A stretch of 64,000 bases of DNA from Aurelia coerulea (taxonomy: Eukaryota > Cnidaria > Scyphozoa > Semaeostomeae > Ulmaridae), in NCBI GenBank assembly GCA_039566865.1, contig CM076954.1, positions 9,184,001 through 9,248,000 of the forward strand. The letters run 5' to 3'. The notes beneath the pieces were generated by a model. The model searched no databases. It worked only from the letters and a program-made list of their open reading frames with translations, and was not told the origin of the DNA. The translations under genes and the position numbers were made by a program. This document shows positions 55,567 through 64,000 of this stretch, in pieces (position 1 is the first letter of the stretch; each line of letters starts with the position of its first letter).

Positions 55567-57526
55567 CATCATCATCATCATTAATTTATTTACAAAGTAG
55601 GTTGAAAACAAAACCATAGCTAAAATTACAGCTAATTAAGGCCTACTTATTTACAAAATTTACAATCTAATCTAAAAATAATATGTATAGGTATAATTAC
55701 AGTAATTTCACTAACTATCCTGTTATGAACCCAACCTGTTGTACATATGTTTTGCAAAGCCTACAGTTGCATTTATCACCATTCCAACACTGTATTTGCT
55801 TTTTGAAAATTTGAAGGGTGCTGGAGTCTTTTATTTCGTGTGGTAGCAGCTGCCACATCCTATTTCCAAGGAAAGCTACAGACTCGATTCCAAAGGACGT
55901 AGTGCGTACTTTTGGAAGCAGCGCGTCGGTCACATGCCTCAAGGCGTAGCCAGTGTTCCGCTGCGTGAAAATATCCTTCATAAAAGTTGGACTTAGATCT
56001 AATTTTGTTTTAAAAATCTCAGTCATAAGCAACTGTAGGTTTCTTATATGGATGGGTACTGAATTTGTTTGCTCCAGGAGAAAACCAAAATCATGTTCGT
56101 AATCATTCTGTGCAATGCGCAAAGCCCTTTCGTGAACGTGACTTATTCTTTGATTCAAGGTTCTATCGCAGAACATCCAAACAAATGGACAATAGCTAAA
56201 ATGGGATAAAATGAAAGCACGCATTAGTTGCTGCAGTTTTTCTGTGTCCATGTAACAGGATATTCGGTTAAGAGCATGAAGTTTTTGGCTGGCTTTCTTA
56301 CATAGAGATTTGACATGTTGTTTGAAGGAAAGAGATCGATCAAATTTTATGCCAAGAAGATTCTCCTCTGTAGATTCTTTCAAACAAGCGCCTCCTATTT
56401 TGATGGATACTTCATTGTCCTTTGCACCGAAAATCATTAAATGGCATTTATCCTCATTTAGCTTCATGAGATTGTTCGGAAACCACTCAGTTAACTTAAG
56501 GGCATCATTTTCTAAATGCGCAATTACATTATCGATTTTTGGACCATACGCATAAATCGTTGTATCGTCCGCATAGTTACATATATCGGTCTCCTCTAGG
56601 AACAGGAACAAGTCATTCAGGCATATGTTGAACAAGAGGGGGCCTAGGACAGAGCCTTGCGGTACACCTAGGGTGGTCTTTGTCCACGTGCTGAATGAAC
56701 CATTGACCTTTACCCTTTGTTTCCTGTCGACGAGATAGCTATGGATGAACTACAATGCAGATCTACTGAAACCGTATGCATTCAATTTTGCAATCAATAA
56801 TTCGTGATTTAGACAATCAAAGGCTTTCGAAAGGTCCGTCAGGACGGCCCCTGCGACGCCTCCGCTGTCCAACGACTTTTTGCAGGTTTCAACTAAACGT
56901 AGAAGTGCATGTTGTGTACCATAGCCCTCTCGAAATCCACAGAGGAGTGGAGACAAGAAACATTGGACAAAGGGCAGCATTTGATCTTGCATCAACCCTT
57001 CGTATATCTTTGATGCCGATGGCAAAACTGTAATAGGTCGGTAGTTTTTCTTCGAAAAGGCATCCTCTTTTTTGAAGAGTGGGCTTAAATCTCCAGCTTT
57101 CAATTCTTTGGGAAAAGTACCCTTGGATAAACCAGAGTTGAATAAATTTCGAATGGCAACAGAAAATACATCAGAATTTTCCTTCAGGATTTTTGCAGGG
57201 ATGCAATCAACTGGAGAGGCTTTACTCTGATTAAGTTGGTTGATTTTGACAGCAACCTCTTCCATAGTGACCTCTCTGAACTCAAAATTGTTGGAAAGCA
57301 TAGCTTGCTCATTTATTTTGCAGATACTTGGATGAGCTTCATATTTCTTAATAGATTTGTCAATGGGATCTAGTATATCACTTGCTGGCAGCAAAAGTGA
57401 GTCATTTTCAGAGATCCCTAGGCTGTTTGTGATATTTGCAAAGTAATGATTGAAGATCTCTGCAATTTCACAGTCCTGACTTATCATTTTGTCGTCTTCA
57501 ATTAGAGTAATGGACGAATTTTCATA
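55567..57526 (-). mobile_element. 5'-truncated LINE with ATC-repeat tail
   Basis: The 3' end is a short ATC/TGA tandem run (55564-55580), a tail type known in CR1/L2-like LINEs. Coding starts without an endonuclease near 57526, where it abuts a dispersed repeat (57527-57854). The C-terminus CNCRLCKTYVQQVGFITG groups it with the LINEs at 18.6 and 51.7 kb. No target duplication could be confirmed. Confidence 0.75.
55715..57526 (-). pseudogene. LINE RT, one premature stop
   Basis: One frame throughout: EDDKMISQDCEIAEIFNHYF, FPKELKAGDLSPLFKKEDAF, NYRPITVLPSASKIYEGLMQ, REGYGTQHALLRLVETCKKS and VLTDLSKAFDCLNHELLIAK. A single TAG at about 56747-56749 follows SRSAL, then GVPQGSVLGPLLFNICLNDL, CNYADDTTIYAY (catalytic) and the thumb. 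One base change separates it from an open RT of about 600 codons. Confidence 0.85.
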
Positions 57527-57854
57527 GGAATCATTCGTCGTACATAGCCGATTGCTCGTGGCCCATGGTCGAAACCGCCAAAGCCTCATTCTCACGGACC
57601 AATCAGACGGCTAAAAAGCGAGGGAGACAAAAGAAACCCGTGCAGATTTTTCTAAATCTTACCTACCTTCATAAAACGCAACCAGGACAAAAAACTGCTT
57701 GAGATTTCTCGAATTTTTTTAAAGCAATCTATTCTCCAGATGTTTGGGAGTAAAATTTTGGATGCCGGGTAAAATATCTCCAGGATTGGTGGAGTTATGG
57801 CCACAAACAAACCGATATGGCACTGAACCTTGAATAATAGAAATTCTGGCCGGG
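57527..57854 (-). repeat. Dispersed repeat, left half of a split copy
   Basis: Reverse complement of 8706-9034. It continues after the foldback element at 63962-64000. The 25 or so codons it adds in front of the neighbouring LINE frame are not part of that LINE. Confidence 0.85.
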
Positions 57855-58290
57855 AGACAATAAGCATAGCCTCCAAATCTTTTCTTTTGTCCGAAGTTCC
57901 CCTGGGACGCTGACTCATCCTCTGATCAGATTGCGTTTTCTCCTAAAATTGACCAATCAGGTGCCGTCATTTCATTACTTCTGCGTTTCGCAGCTAGATT
58001 TAGGCCATTTTGGGTACCCCCCATTAAAAAAATATTGCACGCTCGAATAAATCGAATTTTTTAAAAGTTTCAACGGGAAAAGGATGCCTATGAATAGGAC
58101 CACAAGTGTTCATGTAACCCCCTTGCCATCACCTAAGGTTGAAAAATTACGGCGATTTGAATTTTTGTTTTTTGGTATTTTTTCAAACAGGTAGCGGCAT
58201 CCTGCTTGCTCTCCCCCAAAAAGTTAGTTTGTTAGCAAAATTATCAAACATATACATATTTCCATGAATAATTCTTCCGAAATTTCTGAA

Positions 58291-59393
58291 ATTTGCGCTT
58301 TACTTCGCCTTGACTTGCGAATTTGCGACACCTCCAAACTCTGTCCTTCTTCCCTGGATGACAACTTATGCCTCTCTCTGGTCTGGATCCAACATAACAG
58401 GAAAAGGCGGGAAAATAAATCTTTAACGGTGGCGGTGTCGTCATGTTTTTGTTGGTAAAATCATTTATCGTCTGAAAGGTTTCTTTAAAATGGGGAAAGG
58501 AAAAGAATAATCTCGTTTAAATGCAATGCATGCGGAATGGAAGAGCTCGACAACAGTTTTATTAAATCTGAAATAACGTCTTGGACTTGGCAACATCTTC
58601 TCAAAAGCATTCACGTTATTGAAAGAAAGACGCCATGAACAAATTGTTTGCATTGACTGCCTGATCATTGTCTCGACAAGAGAGAACATGCAAGAATTTG
58701 CCAACTTAAATCAAAAGTCTACCCCGCTGTCTCAAAAGGTTTGTTGGAGTTGTAAAAACAAAATAAATTTCACAGACAATAATTACCAACAGTTGCATTA
58801 CATATTACATGCATTCTTTTTGTGAGAAGCTGCCTTCAAGAGACGCAGCACTCAGATCGCCAAATATTAAGAAACTCCAGTAGATACACATAGTTTTTTA
58901 TAAGAAACTAAGAATTGGGTCAGTACTTAAAGCTCCTTAAAAGAATTTCAGTACTCTAAGTTTGTTAGAGGTTCCATAACAATCTTCATGTTCCTTACCC
59001 GTGCCCTCATGAACATTTCAAAACAAGGTTCTTGAAGCCTTTCCAATGCTAAGCATTACAGGAAACAAGTGAAAATAAAATAGAAATATGTTAAGGATTT
59101 CCGTAATCTTCCCAGTGCTGGAGTTTCGCAATATTTTTGGCGATCTGAGAGTTGAGTTTTTTACCCTTTCTTGTAAAAAATACGTGTACTAGGAAAATAC
59201 AGGTTAAGAAACTATTTATTATGATAGAGGAAATCTTTTGGATATTTTTACTTATTTTCACTTGGTTGTTGTATTATGTTTCTCGGAAGGGGCTCGGAAG
59301 GTACTTGAGAAAAGTCTAAATATTGAAAAGGCTTCAAAAACCTTTGTTATGAAATGTTTACGGGAGCAAGATAGGCACTAAATCCTAACTGGC
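58291..59393. other. Unmatched segment of the foldback left arm
   Basis: This segment has no counterpart in the right arm, which has 63053-63535 instead. No domain or terminal repeat was seen. It could be replaced or captured DNA. Confidence 0.5.
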
Positions 59394-59767
59394 TAACGAG
59401 CTTGGCACGTGACACGCTCTGAAACCAATCAATGGAACGGAAAACCGACCGGGAAATTTGAAAAGTCAAATTTAGGCCGTTTTTGAACGATTTTACCACC
59501 CTTCACCAAAAAAAGATTGTACGGAAGGAAAATTAAGATTTTCAAAAAACTTATTCACAGACGTGTTCCCAATACTTGAATACATGCCTGTTTACGGGGG
59601 CTAAGAATTATCTCAAAATCTGGAGAAGTATCGAAGTTTTGAATTTAACCTCACTGACCTCACTGTAGCGTGTCATAGTAAAAACCTCAGTAAACACAGA
59701 AACGTATTCTTAACATGCATCTGGAGACTAAATGTTTTGCTTCGAAGTTCTTATTCTGTGTGTTTAA

Positions 59768-60649
59768 CCCTAATCCACATGGGGGGTGGGAGTGGATTCC
59801 ACCCCCCTCAAGGTTTTACTTACAACGTTTTTAAACGACATTGGCTACGTCCCCCAGCCTCCCTGAATTTTACTAATTATCTATTAGCCACATTTTGGTC
59901 GAAAAATTTCTGAACAATAGGACTCACAGGTCACGCGACATGCCCATATTTGGAAGGAGGTAGCAGCAAAATCATTGTTTTCAATGATTTCAATGGAATT
60001 ATTTGATTGAATTATAAAGTATTATACAGCAAATGAATCAGCAAACAAAGGGCTTCAATTTGATATCATAATTTCTGGAATTTGATGATGTCAGCATTTT
60101 TTGATAATGACGTCATTTTGGCCGCCATTTTGGATTAATTAGCATTTGTTTCAAGTTCTTTCGAACTTTTTCAATAAAAAACATTCTAATGATACATTTT
60201 TTAAAGATAATCATCATTTTGCAGGTTCTTTTGGTCTCTTTTTACATAGAATAAATTAATCGCACAAATGACGTCATAAGAATCGGCTAATTTCTGCCAA
60301 AATATCACTTCAAAATCGTTATTTTCAATAAAATAATATTTTACCATCATATATGTTGACAAACTGAACCAAAAACTGCATAAAGTTCATGCAAAATCTT
60401 CATTAAACTTGAATTCAACTTGGAAGCCTGATTTTCACAGATTTTCAGCTTCGTGACGTCACTGTGACGTCACAAGGCGTGGCAGCCACACCCAAATTAT
60501 GCTACAAGCTACAAATTACCTGTTCTATAACTGTGCCAAGTTGTATTGAATTCGGATGAGTCTAAGGTAGTTTTCAGACAGAGGGGGGGGTGGAAAGCAC
60601 CCCCCCCCCCCATAAATGGCAGCTCGAAAAAAGCCCATATGGATTAGGG
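59768..60649. mobile_element. TTAA MITE, 882 bp, present in one arm only
   Basis: TTAA at 59764-59767 and 60650-60653 flanks ends CCCTAATCCACATGG and the complement of CCCTAATCCATATGG. Terminal G-run/C-run hairpins enclose TGG...CCA. The right arm has the uninterrupted site at 62650-62653 with a single TTAA. It shares interior blocks (ACATGCCCATA, GATGTCAGCATTTTTT, TGACGTCAT) with the MITEs at 28513 and 37602. Confidence 0.92.
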
Positions 60650-61048
60650 TTAAAAGATGCCAAACTTAGAGCACTACAGCATCTGAATCTTTTTTAGTTT
60701 GAAGCTAACATGAATACCATCGGCGATTTTCAATATTTAATGCTGAGGGGAAGGTGGAAAATGGGAAGATTTGCACTGCACTGGCCTAATAAAACATCAC
60801 ACTGTCGTTATAAATAAGGACGAATTAACAGATACTTACATTTCTATCTTGCAAAATGAGGACCACAAACTGAAAATATGAAGCAGCACAAATGCCAAAA
60901 GTATTTCAACTGGTTTTAATGGCAAAAATCCACTTTTTTGACCGTAATCTGCAGCCAGTTTCTCCAACAAATCGTTCCGACTTTCCTCTGTAACTGTAAC
61001 AGACGTTCAGACTGTAACATCATTGTCAATAGAAAGGGCGCGGAAATT

Positions 61049-61306
61049 TCAGTGATCAGCTGCATGCTTGCTAGTCATCATCAAATAACATACAATTCCA
61101 ATGAACTTTGAATAAATAACAATTATTTCAGGAATGGCAAGAGCTGTAACATCCAACGTGGCCAGAACGAAAGATTTTGTGTTGTCCTCTTCGATAACCA
61201 TTGCTCCCATTCCTTTATCAAATTCTGCTCTCATCTTTGTGAGATCATAAGAGAGGGAATCAGCATTTACATGAACCAAAACATCATATAGATTCATGAA
61301 TTGCAT
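61049..61306 (-). other. Open frame in foldback left arm (twin of 61992-62258)
   Basis: An 85-codon frame (LYDVLVHVNADSLSYDLTKM, then KGMGAMVIEED and TALAIPEIIVIY) has a protein-like look and could be a captured exon. The right-arm twin differs at about eight bases, and every one changes an amino acid, which argues against selection on the protein. The function is unknown. Confidence 0.35.
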
Positions 61307-61607
61307 CCCTTGTTTTTAGCACAAGAAATGGCAAATCATCTCGTCTAGCAGGTACATGAAATGAATATGAAATACTAATTTTAATTTTGCGAAAGATCAC
61401 AATAACAACGAACGGAAGAAATGTACATTTTGTTTTTAATGTGAAAAATAGATTGGCCATTTCTGCAAAATAACATTTGAAATACTACATTTACAGCTCC
61501 TTCATATCAATTTCCACATTTTATGCGGATATCATAGAAAAATATCTATCTTTGGACTACCAAAGGAAAGGCCATTCATTAGAAAATCACTTCCTTTACT
61601 GTCAAAC

Positions 61608-61701
61608 AACACAGCAGCATAGAGCACAACTTTTCTGTGAGATGATAAAACTTCGACCCCCCATACCCATAGACTGAAGTTTCTTAGAATTCTTATTCTC
61701 G
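61608..61701. other. Central loop of the foldback
   Basis: This 94-bp stretch separates the two arms and has no inverted match. It is non-coding. Confidence 0.8.
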
Positions 61702-61991
61702 TTTGACCGCATAGGGGTGATTTTCTAATGGATGACCTTTCCTTTGGTAGTCCAAAGATAGATATTTTTCTATGATATCCGCACAAACTGTGAAATTGAT
61801 ATGAAGGAGCTTTAAAAATAGTATTTCAAATGTTATTTTGCAGAAATGGCCAATCTATTTTTCACATTAAAAACAAGATGTACATTTCTTCCGTTCGTTG
61901 TTATTGTGATATTTCGCAAAATTAAAATTAGTTTTTCATATTCATTTCATGTACCTGCTAGACGAGATGATTTGCCATTTCTTGTGCTAAA

Positions 61992-62258
61992 ATGCAAGGG
62001 ACGCAATTCATGAATCTATATGATGTTTTGGTTCATGTAATTGCTGATTCCCTCTCTTATGATCTCACAAAGATGAGAGCAGAATTGGATAAAGGAATGG
62101 GAGCAATGGTTATCGAAGAGGACATCATAAAATCTTTCGTTCTGGCCACGTTGAATTTTACAGCTCTTGCCATTCCTGAAATAATTGTTATTCATTCAAA
62201 GTTCATTGGAATTGTATGTTATTTGATGATGACTAGCAAGCATGCAGCTGATCGCTGA
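61992..62258 (+). other. Open frame in foldback right arm (twin of 61049-61306)
   Basis: An 88-codon frame with the same sequence as the left-arm twin apart from a few replacements (N to I, F to L, NT to II). A second frame (62242-62478) overlaps its end. I do not recognise either. Confidence 0.35.
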
Positions 62259-63961
62259 AATTTCCGCGCCCTTTCTATTGACAATGGTTTTGCAAGAGGA
62301 AAGTCTGAACGATTTGTTGGAGAAACTGGCTGCAGATTACGGTCAAAAAAGTGGATTTTTGCCATTAAAACCAGTTGAAATACTTTTGGCATTTGTGCTG
62401 CTTCATATTTTCAGTTTGTGGTCCTCATTTTGCAAGATAGAAATGTATCTGTTAATGTATCTGTTAAGTATCTGTTAATTCGTCCTTATTTATAACGACA
62501 GTGTGATGTTTTATTAGGAAAGTGCAGTGCAAATCTTCCCATTTTTCACCTTCCCCTCAGCATTAAATATTGAAAATCGCCGGTGGTATTCATGTTAGCT
62601 TCAAACTAAAAAAGATTCAGATGCTGTAGTGTTCTAAGTTTGGCATCTTTTAAACACACAGAATAAGAACTTTGAAGCTAAGTATTTAGTCTCCAGATGC
62701 ATGTTAAGAATACGTTTCTGTGTTTACTGAGGTTTTTACTATGACACGCTACAGTGAGGTCAATGAGGTTAAATTCAAAACTTCGACACTTCTCCAGATT
62801 TTGAGATAATTCTTAGCCCCCGTGAACAGGCATGTATTCAAGTATTGGGAACACGTCTGTGAAGGAATTTTTTGAAAATCTTAATTTTCCTTCCGTACAA
62901 TCTTTTTTTGGTGAAGGGTGGTAAAATCGTCCAAAAACGGCCTAAATTTGACTTTTCAAATTTCCCGGTCGGTTTTCCGTTCCATTGATTGGTTTCAGAG
63001 CGTGTCACGTGCCAAGCTTGTTAGCCAGTTAGGATTTAGTGCCTATCTTCACGGGAGCACAGGTAAACTTTGAGTAGCTACTCAAAATCTGATAATCTTG
63101 AGAAACATTTATTTCTTTCACTACTGGCACTAACTTTTACAACAAACTTGACCCCAGTTTTTCCCGGGGTAAAAGTTTCTCCTAGATTTCTTAATTTTTT
63201 ACAAAATTGAATTTTACAATTTCACAGAGCACAAGGGGCTTCTTTCTTATAAAAATTGAGCGGAAGTCGTTGTCAAAATCGTCTTTTTAGATGAAAATTT
63301 GAAATGCGCTCACTGCAAGACAAATTATAAGGAAAACTTACTTCATCGTGATCTTGATCGCTCCTGACCTGATGCAATGCCGTCGTCTTCTTTGATAATT
63401 GTTTGCAGTGCTGTCAGTTTGGTTTCACGCACACTCCATCCCAAGCGCGGGAATTAAAAAGATTGGCAGTTGTTTCGATACTTTGCTTTAATTTCAATGG
63501 TAATCGAAAATTTTCTTAGCACAAATTTCGGAAATTTCGGAAGAATTATTCATGGAAATATGTATATGTTTGATAATTTTGCTAAAAAACTAATTTATGG
63601 GGGGAAGGCAAGCAGGATGCCGCTACCTGTTTGAAAAAATACTAAAAACAAAATTCAAATCGCCGTAATTTTTCAACCTTAGGTGATGACAAAGGGGTTA
63701 CATGAACACTTGTGGTCCTATGTATAAGCATCCTTTTCCCGTTGAAATTTTCAAAAAATTCGATTTATTCGAGCTTGCAATTTTTTTTAATGGAGGGGTA
63801 CCTAAATTGGCCTAAATCTAGCTGCGAAACGCGGAAGTAATGAAATGACGGCACCTGATTGGTCAATTTTAGGAGAAAACGCAATCTGATCAGAGGATGA
63901 GTCAGCGTCCCAGGGGAACTTCGGACAAAAGAAAAGATTTGGAGGCTATGCTGAGACAATA

Positions 63962-64000
63962 GTAATAACAATAGTGATTGTTGTAAGAACGACCCGAAAA
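63962..64000 (-). repeat. Dispersed repeat, right half of a split copy (runs off window)
   Basis: It matches the reverse complement of about 8665-8697 and continues the repeat interrupted at 57854. The window ends inside it. Confidence 0.8.

Larger units (their letters stand above)
57864..63952. mobile_element. Complete foldback element, 6.1 kb, TSD GAGACAATA
   Basis: The ends AGCATAGCCTCCAAATC and complement are flanked by GAGACAATA (57855-57863 and 63953-63961). The arms match in two blocks: 57864-58290 with 63536-63952, and 59394-61607 with 61702-63052 around a 94-bp loop. Between the blocks, 58291-59393 and 63053-63535 do not match each other. A MITE in the left arm (59768-60649) is absent from the right. 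The 9-bp duplication and long arms fit a Mutator-like foldback. No transposase is present. Confidence 0.9.

Noticed and set aside
57527..57595. N-terminal 23 codons of the LINE frame at 55715
   Set aside because: They match the dispersed repeat at 8970-9034, not a LINE. The LINE begins near 57526.

Overview
This is eukaryotic, AT-rich, repeat-dominated DNA. There are no operons, Shine-Dalgarno signals, rRNA or convincing tRNA genes. The mixture of CR1/L2-like LINEs, an R2/NeSL-like LINE, a Penelope-like element, a DIRS element, hAT, TTAA-type, Harbinger-like and Mutator-like DNA transposons, and a CXC-motif repeat protein points to a metazoan, most likely a marine invertebrate. A cnidarian is my best guess, but that is inference. 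Almost every recognisable protein is transposon-derived and most are broken. The only candidate host coding sequence is two exon-like pieces at 11221-11448 and 28125-28344, whose splice phases agree and which would enclose a roughly 16.7 kb intron packed with transposons.

Layout. 0.6-4.0 kb: a hAT-like MITE, a long foldback element and a smaller inverted repeat. 4.3-6.2 kb: a truncated Penelope-like element (RT plus GIY-YIG, with a hammerhead-like motif). 6.56-8.09 kb: a 5'-truncated LINE with an 8-bp target duplication. 8.7-11 kb: small MITEs. 12.3-20.8 kb: a decayed minus-strand R2/NeSL-like LINE interrupted by a Harbinger-like MITE, two 254-bp MITEs and another LINE. 21.2-26.9 kb: a foldback element with a 9-bp target duplication that swallowed a 3.9 kb insertion carrying a 104-bp minisatellite. 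28.5-31.4 kb: a TTAA MITE, a 9-bp-TSD MITE and a tandem repeat. 31.4-31.8 kb: a CXC pseudogene. 31.9-36.0 kb: a LINE split by a 1.1 kb long-TIR element.

36.0-51.45 kb is a nested stack. A DIRS element is split by a hAT element (37037-51335, TSD GGTTTGAT). The hAT holds a TTAA MITE and a LINE. That LINE is split at one point by a 7 kb block (mainly a near-intact LINE, which itself carries a further element and LINE fragment) and at another by a 2.7 kb LINE (TSD CAGAGAACT). At each of the three coding-sequence insertions, dropping the insert and one target copy rejoins the host element's reading frame. 51.6-57.5 kb holds further minus-strand LINEs, one apparently with its 5' part inverted. 57.86-63.95 kb is a complete 6.1 kb foldback element with TSD GAGACAATA, inserted in a repeat whose uninterrupted copy lies at 8.67-9.03 kb. 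One of its arms holds a TTAA MITE that the other arm lacks.

The window is best read as an archive of insertions. Several target sites exist here in both empty and filled form, so element ends and insertion order can be read from this sequence alone. I see no convincing new enzyme system. The most unusual structures are the foldback group with a shared terminal motif and 9-bp duplications, the TTAA MITEs with G-run/C-run hairpins at both ends, and an element packed with CCTAGG palindromes.
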